A stretch of DNA of 64,000 nucleotides from contig NZ_CP101283.1 of assembly GCF_024298925.1 (NCBI RefSeq), positions 3,291,001 to 3,355,000 of the forward strand, read 5' to 3'. Under the pieces are notes generated by a model that was not told the DNA's origin, made no database searches, and worked only from the letters and a program-made list of their open reading frames with translations. Shown here in pieces: positions 24,307-34,100 of the stretch. The position numbers and the translations under genes were made by a program. Source of the stretch: Phenylobacterium sp. LH3H17. Lineage in GTDB: Bacteria; Pseudomonadota; Alphaproteobacteria; Caulobacterales; Caulobacteraceae. How positions within the stretch are numbered: the stretch's first letter is position 1; each line of letters begins with the position of its first letter.

Positions 24307-24771
24307 CTAGAGGGGGATCTTCGCGCCGAACTTCACCCGGCGGCGGACGAAGATGGTCTCGTACCGGCTGACCGAGGGATGCTCGCCGATATGGGCGTCG
24401 GCGAAGTCGTTGAAGCTCTCGATCCCGTCGAACATGCCGATGCACATGAGCTCGTAGGCGCCGGCGATCTCCATGATCACCTGCACCTGCGGCGACTTGC
24501 CGAGGAAGGCGCGGAAGTCCGCCACCGAATGCGGCTTCTGCTGGGCCAGCTGGATCAACAGCACGACCGATAGCTGTTCGCCGGCCACCTTCGGATTGAC
24601 CACCGAGACGTCGGCGGTGATCACCCCGGTGTTGCGGTAGTTACGGATGCGCCGCTGGATCGCCGAGGGCGACAGCGGCACCCGGTCGGCCAGGTCGTGG
24701 GCCGTCATCTGGTTGGAGTCCTGAAGCGCGGACAGGATCTGAAAATCCAGCCTATCGAGGTTCGGCGTCAT
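24307..24771 (-). CDS. Lrp/AsnC family transcriptional regulator
   Basis: Start at 24771 (MTPNLDRLDFQIL); the open frame upstream does not look coding. 154 residues, the normal length. An N-terminal helix-turn-helix (MTAHDLADRVPLSPSAIQRRIRNYRNTG) is followed by a RAM/ligand-binding domain ending in the conserved R-Y-E-T-I-F-V strand. Targets are unknown. The upstream neighbour on the same strand is a TonB-dependent receptor whose terminator lies between them, so the pairing may be functional rather than operonic. Confidence 0.92.
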   Translation of the reverse strand: MTPNLDRLDFQILSALQDSNQMTAHDLADRVPLSPSAIQRRIRNYRNTGVITADVSVVNPKVAGEQLSVVLLIQLAQQKPHSVADFRAFLGKSPQVQVIMEIAGAYELMCIGMFDGIESFNDFADAHIGEHPSVSRYETIFVRRRVKFGAKIPL

Positions 24772-25011
24772 CCAACGCCACGCCCTATGACCAACATCGG
24801 CATGCTCGCCAAGGCGAATGTCACGGTCATGTCTACGCGCTCCCTGAACGCTGGTAGGTGAACCCGTTTCGCCCTGTCTTCGCCAATTAATTTCTCGACA
24901 GATTTCGGCCATTACTGACGTAACCCATCCGATACGACATCCGATCTTGGCGTATCTTGTTACATCGACCGTGTTTTCCTGACTTTTCTGTAATCTTTCA
25001 CGCATGCGAAA

Positions 25012-25037
25012 GGGGCGGCGAATGGCTTCGCCGCCCC
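25012..25037 (-). terminator. Terminator of the first TonB-dependent receptor gene
   Basis: On the minus strand GGGGCGGCGAA-GCCA-TTCGCCGCCCC forms an 11-bp perfect stem starting 21 bases after the receptor stop codon, followed by TTTC. Strong stem, short T-run. Confidence 0.75.
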
Positions 25038-25057
25038 TCCCGTGATGGTTCCGGCTT

Positions 25058-28000
25058 CTAGAAGCGGAGCTTGATCTGTCCGAAGGCGCGGCGGCCGATC
25101 ACGTCATAGGTGGACGGGTCGGTGCCGGACTGGACGTTCGGGGCGTACAGGCGCGGCTGCTGGTCGGCCACATTGTTCACACCGAGCTTGATCTCGACAT
25201 TGTCGGTGACGCCCCAGGTGGCGTCCAGGTCGATGTAGTAGGTCGCCGGGACGTTGGAGGGGACACCGGCGGTGCCGAGGAAGGTCTCGCCCTCGTACTG
25301 CCGGAACTGGCGGTTCTCCATGGCGTCGATGTAGCGGACGCGGGCGCCGAAGCTGAGATCTTCGGTGGTGTAGCCCATCATGCCGACCTGACCGAGGTCC
25401 CAGCGGGCGTTGAAGGTGGCCTTCCACTCGGGGAAGCTCGTGCCGAGGCCGGCGCCGAAATAGGAGATGGTGCCGGTGTAGTCGACCGGCGGCAGCCCGG
25501 TGCGATCAGCCTGCTTGTATTCCAGCACGTGGGTCAGCAGCAGGTTGGCCTGGAACGTCCCCATCCAATCGGGAGCGCCGAACCATTCCCAGTCGAAGCC
25601 GTAGTCGATCTGGAAGTCGAGGCCCGAGGTCTTGATGACGCCGCCGTTCTCGAACGGCCACGGGCTGTTGCCGGGCAGCAGCGGGTTGCGGATCGTCGAG
25701 TTGGTGAGGTTGCCGCCGGTCCGCGCGATGCCGGCGCAGTAGAGGTTGGTGTTCGAATAGCTCGGATTGGCGCCGTTGTAGTTGAAGCAGGACGCGATCG
25801 CCGTGTTGGTGTCGAAGATAATGATCGGGTCGGCGATCTCGATATTGTAGTAGTCGATCGAGCCGCGCAGGCGGCTGGTCCACTGGCCTTCCCAGGGCGA
25901 GGAAAGCGCCAGACCGACGGTGTAGGTGTCGGCCTTTTCGGGATCGAGATTGAGGCTGCCCGAGAGGTTGATGTTGGCCTGCGAGCCGGGCGCGGTGGTG
26001 GCGCCGGTGGCCGGAACGCCCTGGGCCGCGCAAAGGCCACGCAGGGTGCCCGGGCCGGTTCCCGACGCCTTCCAGGCCACGGTGAAGGCCGAGCAGGGGT
26101 CGAAGATCTGCGGCGCCGAGGCGGTGCCGACGAACAGTTCCTGGAAGTTCGGCTCACGAACCGCGCGCTGGTAGGAGGCGCGGACACGGGCCCAGTCGTT
26201 GGCCTTCCAGTTCAGCTCCGCCTTATAGGTGGCCGAGCCGCGGTTGTCGGTGCGCGCGCCGGTCAGCAGGTCCTCGAACTGCGCCCAGGAATAGCGAAAG
26301 CCCAGGCCGATCTCGAGGCTCTCGATATAGGGCATATCCTTGACGATCGGGATGATCGTCTCGCCGAACAGGTCGTTGAAGGCGCTGCTGCCGGACTCGG
26401 GCAGGCCGACGGTGAAGCCCGAGAACGGACCAGGGTTGGACAGGAAGCGCAGGTTGTACTCGATGCCCCGATGTTCGGCGCCGAGGACGATGGGCACCGG
26501 GCCCGCCGGCAGCTCGAACAGATCGCCGCTGATGAAGAACTGGCCGATGGTCTGCTCGTACTGCTCACGCCGGGTGACCGGCGATTCCAGCGCGGCGCGG
26601 CAGGTGCTGGACAGCGGGCGATCACCGAAGAAGTTCTGCGTGGCGCAGGCGCCGTTGGAGCCGGCCGGATTCTGGGTCGGGTGAGCCAGGATGTCGGTGA
26701 GGAGCTGGGTGTTGATGTTGCCGAACTGGGTGCGGTCGATCTCAGTGCGGCCCTGGCTGATATAGGCCTCGCCCTTGAAGTTCTCGCCGATGGGGAACTT
26801 CACGCCGGCCATGTACTGGACGACCGTGTTCTGGAACTGCGAGATCCGCGCCCCGAAGCCGAGCGGCCGGAAGGCGAACAGGAAAGGTTCGGTGGCGCCC
26901 GAGCCCACCAGCAGCGGATCGTCGCCGGTGCGGGCGGCAAGCAGGGTGCGCAGGTCGTTCGGGATGAACGGGTTGGTGACCGGCACCACCAGGTTCGCGC
27001 CGATGTTCTGGCCCGGGGTGACGAGAGCCGAAGCCACTTGCAGGTTGGTGGCGGTGCCGATGGCCGCGGTGGCCACGGTGGGGACCGGGGTCGGGGCCAG
27101 GGCCTGGTTGGCGGTGTACTCGGTCCAGCCGGCCTGGGCGAAGACCTCGACGCCGTTGTCGAACTCATAGTTCAACTTGGTCATGAACGAGTAACGGTCC
27201 AGGGGGAGCGTCAGCAGGTTCGGGGCGTCGAAGTTGTAGCTGTAGAAGTCCGGGTAGAAGCGGGTGTTGACGTTGACGTCGACCGGGTACTTGAAGTTCT
27301 GGACCTGCAGGGTCGGGTTGTTACCCACCCCACCGTAGAACAGTGTGCCGTCCAGGTTGAAGCCCAGCGATCCCGAGCCGTTGCTGACCGCGGTCGGCGC
27401 CACCCCATAGGTGGCGAACAGGGCCTGGACCGCCGACAGCGGGATGGCGTTGGCGGAGTTGTAGCGCACCACGCCGGCCGGCGGCGTGCCGGTGGTCGAG
27501 GTGGCCAGCGCCGAGAACGGGCGCTGCCCCTTGGTCACCGGCTCGCGATACGAGCGGTCGAAGCCGAAGATCGCGTTGCCCTTGCCGTCGGCGAAGTTGC
27601 CGCCCAGCACGGCGGAGAACTGGAACTCCTTGGCGTCGTGATAGTCCGTCGAGTCGGTGTAGCCGGCCCGGAAGTCCAGGCCTTCGAAGTTGTTCTTCAG
27701 CTTGAGGTTCACGACACCGGCCACGGCGTCGGCGCCGTAGGTCGCGCCGGCGCCGCCCGAGATCACCTCGATGCTGCCGATCATCGCCTGCGGGATGGTG
27801 TTGATGTCGACGGTGACCGTATTGGCCGAGATCATCGGCCGGCGGCCGTCCACCAGGACCAGGTTGCGGTTGGAGCCCAGGCCGCGCAGGTCGACATTGG
27901 CCTGGCCGGCGTTGCCCGGGTTGTTGGAGGTGGTGGTGCCCGCCGGGCTGACCTGCGGCAGGGTGTTCAGATAGGTGTCGAGGGTGATGTCGGCGTTGGC

Positions 28001-28195
28001 GGTGGCCTGCTCGCCGGTCACCGTGGTGATCGGGCTGGCGGCCACGAAGTCCTGACGGACGATGCGCGAACCGGTGACCACGACTTCCTGGACTTCCTCC
28101 TGGGCGTAGGCCGCCGTCGCCGAGAACGCCGCGAAGGCCGCGCCACAGATCATGGAAGACGCCAGCAGGCGCTCCCGCATGGTTTTGATTTTCAA
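25058..28195 (-). CDS. TonB-dependent outer-membrane receptor (copy A)
   Basis: 1045 residues. Signal peptide (MKIKTMRERL to AAYAQ), then EEVQEVVVTGSRI, a TonB-box-like start. The plug domain follows (LDTYLNTLPQV, GSNRNLVLVDGRRPM, EVISGGAGATYGADAVAGV) and then a 22-strand barrel ending in FGQIKLRF with the terminal Phe. It imports an unknown ligand with TonB energy. No siderophore- or cobalamin-specific mark or riboswitch is seen. The protein and its leader are very close to copy B at 41572-44664, so one is a duplicate. The ATG is preceded by CTGGAGGATT in the conserved leader, some 25 bases away. Confidence 0.95.
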   Translation of the reverse strand: MKIKTMRERLLASSMICGAAFAAFSATAAYAQEEVQEVVVTGSRIVRQDFVAASPITTVTGEQATANADITLDTYLNTLPQVSPAGTTTSNNPGNAGQANVDLRGLGSNRNLVLVDGRRPMISANTVTVDINTIPQAMIGSIEVISGGAGATYGADAVAGVVNLKLKNNFEGLDFRAGYTDSTDYHDAKEFQFSAVLGGNFADGKGNAIFGFDRSYREPVTKGQRPFSALATSTTGTPPAGVVRYNSANAIPLSAVQALFATYGVAPTAVSNGSGSLGFNLDGTLFYGGVGNNPTLQVQNFKYPVDVNVNTRFYPDFYSYNFDAPNLLTLPLDRYSFMTKLNYEFDNGVEVFAQAGWTEYTANQALAPTPVPTVATAAIGTATNLQVASALVTPGQNIGANLVVPVTNPFIPNDLRTLLAARTGDDPLLVGSGATEPFLFAFRPLGFGARISQFQNTVVQYMAGVKFPIGENFKGEAYISQGRTEIDRTQFGNINTQLLTDILAHPTQNPAGSNGACATQNFFGDRPLSSTCRAALESPVTRREQYEQTIGQFFISGDLFELPAGPVPIVLGAEHRGIEYNLRFLSNPGPFSGFTVGLPESGSSAFNDLFGETIIPIVKDMPYIESLEIGLGFRYSWAQFEDLLTGARTDNRGSATYKAELNWKANDWARVRASYQRAVREPNFQELFVGTASAPQIFDPCSAFTVAWKASGTGPGTLRGLCAAQGVPATGATTAPGSQANINLSGSLNLDPEKADTYTVGLALSSPWEGQWTSRLRGSIDYYNIEIADPIIIFDTNTAIASCFNYNGANPSYSNTNLYCAGIARTGGNLTNSTIRNPLLPGNSPWPFENGGVIKTSGLDFQIDYGFDWEWFGAPDWMGTFQANLLLTHVLEYKQADRTGLPPVDYTGTISYFGAGLGTSFPEWKATFNARWDLGQVGMMGYTTEDLSFGARVRYIDAMENRQFRQYEGETFLGTAGVPSNVPATYYIDLDATWGVTDNVEIKLGVNNVADQQPRLYAPNVQSGTDPSTYDVIGRRAFGQIKLRF

Positions 28196-28294
28196 GGTCT
28201 GAATCCTCCAGCGGCTCGCCCGACCCAGAGGATCGAAGGCGAGAGCCGCACCCCGCGAAAAATTGCCGAACGCAAGCAGGTCCGGTTACCGGCG

Positions 28295-28323
28295 AGTTAC
28301 GCCGCGCGGTAAAAGAGGGTCAA
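28295..28323 (-). promoter_or_regulatory. Candidate promoter of receptor copy A
   Basis: On the minus strand TTGACC (28323-28318) and GTAACT (28300-28295) are 17 bases apart. The same pair with the same spacing precedes copy B at 44793-44765, although the spacer sequences differ. A CATTCTG half-site lies upstream at 28376-28382. Conservation between the two copies is the evidence. Confidence 0.55.
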
Positions 28324-28469
28324 CACCCGAGGAGTCTGGTTTGGCGATATACTTATTTTTGTCGCGACTTTGCAACATTCTGTCGGTTTGATTATTGTAG
28401 CAATATTGATTGCACATTCGCAATTACCAAGGCGAACGCAAGCCGTAGCGGGTCAGCCGGTCGACGTGC

Positions 28470-28820
28470 TCAGCGTGCGATGGGGATGGCCTGGCCGATG
28501 ATGGCGTCGAGACGCTCGCGCACGGCGCGGCCCTCGGGGGTGAGATGCAGCACGCGGCCGCGGCCGTCGTTGGGATTGAGGAACGCTTCCACCAGGCCGC
28601 AGGCCGGCGCCCGGGCCCATTCCGAGCCGGGCGGGCCGAAGGAGCGAACACTGCGCGAGGCGGTCGGCTCGGTCATCCGGCTGACATAGGCCAGCTCCTG
28701 GACGCTCAGGCCCTCGTTCTCGCAGGTATAGAGAAAGCTGACGATCTCATTGACCGTGATGGTCGGATTGAGGGCTTTGAACAGCGACAGCGCCTCGAGC
28801 AGGGAATCGCGCGGCCGCAT
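28470..28820 (-). CDS. Winged-helix (MarR-like) DNA-binding protein, paralogue 1
   Basis: Start at 28820 (MRPRDSLLEAL); 116 residues. Predicted as a compact winged helix: helices LLEALSLFKALNP and VNEIVSFLYTCENEG, recognition region LAYVSRMTEPTASRSVRSF, wing region, then a C-terminal helix with LTPEGRAVRERLDAIIGQA. The pattern is MarR-like but short. It is clearly related to the divergent protein at 29224-29562. It follows a 74-residue gene by five bases, so the two form an operon. Targets are unknown. Confidence 0.75.
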   Translation of the reverse strand: MRPRDSLLEALSLFKALNPTITVNEIVSFLYTCENEGLSVQELAYVSRMTEPTASRSVRSFGPPGSEWARAPACGLVEAFLNPNDGRGRVLHLTPEGRAVRERLDAIIGQAIPIAR

Positions 28821-28825
28821 GGCGC

Positions 28826-29050
28826 TCAGCGCTCGGCGTAGTCGTTGAGTTGGCCGGTGCCCAGTCCGGGCGGGCGGGCGCGGACCACCGGGGTGGGACG
28901 CCGCTGGCGCCGTTCGCGCATGGCCAGGGTGGCCTCGGGATAGGCCGCGCGCACCAGGCGCAGCATGTCCTCGAGCCGCTTCTGGTGATCGGCCGCCTCG
29001 ACGAAATCCTCGACATTCAGCTCGACCGAAATCTGTCCCCACAGCTTCAT
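28826..29050 (-). CDS. Small conserved-looking protein, 74 residues
   Basis: ATG at 29050 with GGAG six bases upstream. The N-terminal half (MKLWGQISVELNVEDFVEAADH) looks folded with a strand-helix pattern, and the helix HQKRLEDMLRLVRAAYP follows. The C-terminal half is Arg/Pro-rich and probably flexible or nucleic-acid binding. I do not recognise a family. It is in an operon with winged-helix paralogue 1 and divergent from paralogue 2. Confidence 0.6.
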   Translation of the reverse strand: MKLWGQISVELNVEDFVEAADHQKRLEDMLRLVRAAYPEATLAMRERRQRRPTPVVRARPPGLGTGQLNDYAER

Positions 29051-29223
29051 GCGCCACTCCAATGCGATTGCACGACGGTTGCTAAGTGTAAGCGCCGCCG
29101 TATGCACTTTTGGAGCGTTCCGACCTCGCACAACGCCGTCCCGCGGCAATTCACACCTGCAGATTGCGCGCAGCGCGCGCCGGAACCGGTCCATCTGTAA
29201 CTGTTGGCTGACGAGGAGACGAC

Positions 29224-29562
29224 GTGCGCCGTCGAAGCGCGATTCTGGAAGCACTGGAGCTGCTGCGCGAGGTCGCGCCGACCCTGACGCTCGCCCAGAT
29301 CGTCACCTTCCTGCACATCGCCGACGAGGACGAGCCGGTCCCGATGATCGACCTTCAGCGGCGCACCCACACAAGCGCGGTCCAGACCTGGCGCAATGTC
29401 CAGGCCCTCACGACCCTGGGGCTCATCCAGGTGGGGCGCTGGAAGATGGGCTCCATCACCGCGGCCGAGCTCAGCCTGGCGGGGCAGGATCTCGCCGCCC
29501 GGCTCGACGCCATGATCCGCGACGCCAGCCCCATCGCCGCCCCGGCCAGGGCGGCGGCCTGA
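29224..29562 (+). CDS. Winged-helix (MarR-like) DNA-binding protein, paralogue 2
   Basis: GTG start at 29224 with GAGGAG eight bases upstream; 112 residues. Same plan as the protein at 28470-28820: ILEALELLREVAPTLTLAQIVTFL matches its LLEALSLFKALNPTITVNEIVSFL region, and both end with an RLDA-I-A-PIA motif. The recognition region (DLQRRTHTSAVQTWRNVQAL) is different, so the two may bind different sites. Divergent from the small gene at 28826-29050 across 173 bases, which should hold both promoters. Confidence 0.72.
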   Translation: MRRRSAILEALELLREVAPTLTLAQIVTFLHIADEDEPVPMIDLQRRTHTSAVQTWRNVQALTTLGLIQVGRWKMGSITAAELSLAGQDLAARLDAMIRDASPIAAPARAAA

Positions 29563-29569
29563 GCCTCTC

Positions 29570-31036
29570 CTACTCCGCGCCCGAGGCGCTGCGGCGATAG
29601 TCCAGCGGCGGTGCGCGGTCGCCGACCATGGCCTTGTAGACGAAGTCCGAGCCGCGCTTAGCCTCCAGTTCCTGCTGGGCCTTGGTCAGCAACTCCGGCT
29701 CGCGGAACAGGGTGGCGGCGGCGAGCGCCAGGGTCTTGGAGGCGACCACCCCGCCCTTGGCCGCGATGCTTGTCCCGCCGGCGGCCACTGCCTGCCAGCT
29801 GTGCGCCGGGGTGCCGGGCACCCAGGTGGCCGTGCCCAGGCCCGCGGTCGGGGTCACCCAGCTCACATCGGCCACGTCGGTGGAGCCGCCGCCCCCGCCG
29901 CCGATGCTGTAGGGTTGGATGACGCCGACGCTGGCGAGGGTCGCCTTGTTGGGCGGCAACTGCTTGGCCATGGCCTCGCCGAACGCCTGCTCCTTGGCGT
30001 CCCAGTTGATTCCGCCGACCTGGCGCAGGGCGCTGTCCATCACCCGGCCCAGGGTGTCGTTGGGCAGCATGTTGTAGACGCCGCCGGTCTGCTCGAATTC
30101 GACCTTGGTCTCGGTGGCCAGCGCCGCCCCGTCGGCGGCCTTCATCAGGCGGGCGACCACGTCGCGCACCACCTGCGGATCGGCGTGGCGGACGTAGTAA
30201 TAGACCTCGGCCTTGTCGGGCACGACGTTGGGCGCCTTGCCGCCTTCGGTGATCGCATAATGGATGCGGGTCCCATCGGGGATGTGCTCGCGCATCATGT
30301 TGACGGCGACGTTCATCACCTCGACCCCATCCAGGGCCGAGCGCCCGCGCCAGGGCGCCGCCGAGGCGTGGGCGGCCGCGCCGGTGAAGCGGAACTTGCC
30401 GCTGACATTGGCCAGGGACACGCTCTGAGAGGCGCTGTTCTCGCTTGAGGGATGCCAGTGCAGGGTGGCGGTCACATCGTTGAAGAGGCCGGCGCGCACC
30501 ATATAGACCTTGCCCGCACCGCCCTCCTCGGCCGGAGCGCCATAGACCCGGATCTCGCCCGAGACCTTGTTGGCCACCATCCAGTCCTTGAGCGCCTGGG
30601 CAGCGGCCACCGAGGCCGCGCCGAAGATGTGGTGCCCGCAGGCGTGGCCCGCCTCCTGGCCGGCGATGGGCGAGCGCGCCGGGTCGGCGGTCTGGGCCAT
30701 GCCCGGCAGGGCGTCGAACTCGGCCAGTATGGCGATCACCGGGCCGGGCCCGGTCTTGAAGCTGGCGACGAAGGCCGTGGGCATGCCGGCCACTCCGGCC
30801 TCGACCTTGAAGCCCGACTTCTTCAGCTCGCCCTGCAGCAGGGCCGACGAGCGGGTCTCCTGGTAGCCGACCTCGGCGAAGCCCCAGATCGCCCGGGCGA
30901 CCTCGGCCGTGCGCGGGGCGCTCTTGTCAACCGCCCCGAGGATCGACTGGCGCTCCCCGGGGGTGAGGTCCGCCGCCTGGGCGAGGCCGCCGACGAGGGC
31001 GAGGGCCAGTCCGATACCGATTGAATGTCGCCGCAT
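29570..31036 (-). CDS. Secreted M20-family amidohydrolase (AbgB/p-aminobenzoyl-glutamate hydrolase type)
   Basis: 488 residues with a signal peptide (MRRHSIGIGLALALVGG to AQAAD). Metal-dependent M20D domain: AILAEFDALPGM, EAGHACGHHIFGAA with the zinc ligands, and GAPAEEGGAGK with the catalytic Glu region. A peptidase-dimerisation domain follows (FTGAAAHASAAPWRGRSALDG), then the closing catalytic part (GGGGGGSTDVADVSW). It cleaves amide bonds of N-acyl amino acids or dipeptides in the periplasm. The gene follows the receptor at 31114 after 77 bases and a strong hairpin, which suggests joint function in peptide scavenging. Confidence 0.9.
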   Translation of the reverse strand: MRRHSIGIGLALALVGGLAQAADLTPGERQSILGAVDKSAPRTAEVARAIWGFAEVGYQETRSSALLQGELKKSGFKVEAGVAGMPTAFVASFKTGPGPVIAILAEFDALPGMAQTADPARSPIAGQEAGHACGHHIFGAASVAAAQALKDWMVANKVSGEIRVYGAPAEEGGAGKVYMVRAGLFNDVTATLHWHPSSENSASQSVSLANVSGKFRFTGAAAHASAAPWRGRSALDGVEVMNVAVNMMREHIPDGTRIHYAITEGGKAPNVVPDKAEVYYYVRHADPQVVRDVVARLMKAADGAALATETKVEFEQTGGVYNMLPNDTLGRVMDSALRQVGGINWDAKEQAFGEAMAKQLPPNKATLASVGVIQPYSIGGGGGGSTDVADVSWVTPTAGLGTATWVPGTPAHSWQAVAAGGTSIAAKGGVVASKTLALAAATLFREPELLTKAQQELEAKRGSDFVYKAMVGDRAPPLDYRRSASGAE

Positions 31037-31076
31037 GAGCCTGACTCCCGGGGGGTTCGGCGCCTTCGACGAAACA

Positions 31077-31106
31077 CGGAGGGCGGCGCGCCGTAGCCGC
31101 CCTCCG
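31077..31106 (-). terminator. Hairpin after the third-type TonB receptor gene
   Basis: CGGAGGGCGGC pairs with GCCGCCCTCCG (11 bp) eight bases after the receptor stop, followed by GTGTTTC. The T-run is poor, so it may only lower expression of the downstream M20 gene. Confidence 0.6.
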
Positions 31107-31113
31107 ATCCGGC

Positions 31114-34100
31114 TTAGAACGTCTTGCGGACGCTGACGTACCAGTAGCGGCTATAGGGCTGGTAGAGGGCGCCCAGGAAGCCGTCGCCGGATTCCAGGGG
31201 CGGCTTCTCGTTGGTGATGTTGCGCACGCCGAGGCGCAGGCGGGTGTTGGCCGCCAGGCCGTCGGTGAACTCGTACTGGCCGTAGAGGTTGGCCGTCATC
31301 TGGCTCTCGACCACCCAGGCGTCGCCGGTTGCATCCAGCAGGTCGGTGTCCTGCACGTCGCCGATGAACTGGGTGAAGGCCCCGACCTGGAACTGTTCGT
31401 ACCTCCAGGTGGCCGAGGCCGACCACTTCCATTCCGGGCGGCCGTTCTGGCGGATCAGGTCGCCGCCACCGGTGATGGTGGTGCCGGCGTTGATCTGGCC
31501 GGCGGCCCGCGCCGCGATGAGGGCGGCGATCTCGGGCGACGGTGAGCGGTAGAACTTCACCAGCTTGGCGGCGTTGAAGTTGATGTTGAAGTCGCCCCAG
31601 CTCTCGGTGCGCAGGTCCCAGATCACCCCGATGTCGACGCCGCGCGCCTCCTGGGGCAGCAGGTTGCGGTACTGGTCCTTGACGAACAGCACCTGGCCGA
31701 CCGGGGCCAGGCCCGTGCCGGCGAAGGCGGCGATGTCGTCGGCGGTCGGGTCGGCGCGGACCACGTCCGCATTGCTGCTCCCGCTCACCCGGGCCAGATA
31801 GTCGGCGATGAGCGCGTTGCCTTCACCGAACAGGCCGACGATGCCCGCCTGCTTCACCCGCCACATGTCGACGGTGAAAATGAAGTGGCCGAGCTCCGGC
31901 GGCACGAAGGTCGGTTCGAAAACCACGCCGCCGCCCCAGGTTTCCGACTCCTCCGGCTTCAGGTCCGGATTGCCGGCCCGTTGGGCGGTGGTGGTGCCCG
32001 AGCGCGCGCAGGCGGAGAAGCTGGCGATCCGGCCGGCCCGCAAGTCGGCCTCGCAGCGCACCCAGTCGGTGCGGGTGTTGGCGCGGGTCACCAGGGTGGC
32101 GTTCACCTGCTCCAGGTTCGGGGCCTTGAAGCCCTGGGCCCAGGAGCCCCGCAGCCGCAGGCCCTCGATCAGGTCCCAGGCGAAGGCCACCTTTGGCTTG
32201 GCCACGTCGCCGGCGTCGCTGAAGTCCTCGTAGCGGCCGGCCAGCTGGAACTCCAGGTTCCGCACCAGCGGGATCTCCATCTCCGGCGAGACCACCGGGA
32301 CGGCAAGTTCGGCATAGGCTGAAAGAACCTTGCGCGAACCCTTGGTGTCCGGCGACGGGCTGGAGCCGATCAGGTCGCCGGTGAAAGCCTGGCCGGTCAC
32401 CGAGTCGGTGAAGTTGGTCGTGCCGTCGACACGCGCGTCGCGGTCGTCCTTCTGGGTCTCGCGGCGATACTCGACACCGGCGGCGAAGCCGACATCGCCG
32501 CCCGGCAGGGCGAACAGGTCGACCTTGGACACCTTGAAGTCGGCCAGGGCGAGCGAACTGGTGTTCTTGCGCACCGTCTTGATGCGGATGGCGTCGAGCG
32601 CCGCCTGGCTGCTCGGCGTGGCGTCGCCGAGGCTGGGATTGGTCAGGCTGCCGCCGTTGAACGGGTTGTAGGCGTCGGCCGTCGACAGGCCGAGCTGCTT
32701 CTGCAGCAGGGTGGCGCTGATGCCGTCGGAGACGTCCTCCACCTCGGCCTCGGAATAGAGCAGCGCGCTCTCCCACCTGAAGCCCGCCACATCGCCCTTC
32801 AGCCCGGCGAGCAGGCGCATCTGCGAGTTTTCCACGTCCACCTGATTGGGGCCGGCGTCGGCGAACAGATAGGTGCGGATGGTCACCGGCAGGCCCGCGG
32901 CCGGCACGTTCAGGTTGGCCAGCCGGTTCGGATTGGCCTGGCCATTGGCGAAGACCGTCGGCCCGAAGGGGTTCCAGTAGTTGGCGGACGGAACCGTGAT
33001 CGGCAGCGACGACAGCGTGCCGGTCGGCGCCTGGGCGCTGCTGGTGGTGGCCGTGTAATAACCGACCTCCCCGAACGCCTCGAGGTTGTCGGTCAGGTCA
33101 TAGCGGCCGGTCAGGAAGACGTTGAACCGCTCCACCTCCGGCATGATCGTGGTGTTGTCGCTCAGCGGCGCGTCATAGCGCAGGTTGCGGTCGGCGCCGG
33201 CTGTGGCAGGCGTGCCGTCGTCCAGGCAGTACCCGGTCCCGAACGGGATGTTGCAGCTGGCGAAGGTGGAGGGCTGCGGGTGGAAGGCGCCGGCGCTGGT
33301 GGTGATCGCCGTCGTTCCCTGGCGCACCGTCCCGAAGGAGGCGGGGGTCTGCAGGGAGCCCCAGGGCGTGGCGGTCAGGCGTCCGTCCGGGACCGAAGCC
33401 CCCGCGAAGCGGGTGTCGGCGAACAGCAGACGCCTGTCGGAGCTGGCCGTGTAGTCCTGGTCGGCGGCGTTCAAGGCGGTGCGGTCGGTATAGTTCAGGA
33501 ACAGGCTCACATTGCCGCGGCCGTCCTGGAAATTGCGGCCGAGCTGGGCGCTGAACTCCAGCTCCCGCAGCTTGGTCCCCTCGGCCGCGCCGTACTGGGC
33601 GTCGACTGTGATCCCGTCGAAATCGTCCTGCAGCACGGTGTTGACCACCCCCGCCACCGCGTCGGAGCCGTAGAGCGCCGCGGCGCCGTCGCGCAGCACC
33701 TCCAGGCGCTTCAGCCCGCTCACCGGGATGGCGTTGGTGTTGTAGGTCAGGACCGGCACCAGGTTCTCGTCGGCGCGGCTGGAGGGGTGGGCCACCACCC
33801 GGCGGCCGTTCAGCAGCACCAGGGTGTTGCCGACGCCCAGGTTGCGCAGGTTCACCGAGCCCACGTCGCCGCGGGCGCTGTTGCTGGAATTGGGGAGGAA
33901 GCTGGAGTTGAAGCTCACATCGCCCATCTGCGGGATGGAGCGGAAGAGGTCGTCCCCGGAGGTGGCGGCGATGGCGTCGAGCTGCTCGGCGCCCACCACC
34001 GTGACCGGCACGGCGGCGGTGACCTTGGCGCCGGCGATCTGCGAGCCGACGATCACCAGTTCTTCGACCTCCTCGGCGGGCGTGGTCTGGGCGGCGGCCT

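Noticed and set aside
24772..25005. Longer N-terminus for the Lrp/AsnC regulator
   Set aside because: Lrp/AsnC proteins start within about ten residues of the helix-turn-helix; the extra 78 residues are not protein-like.
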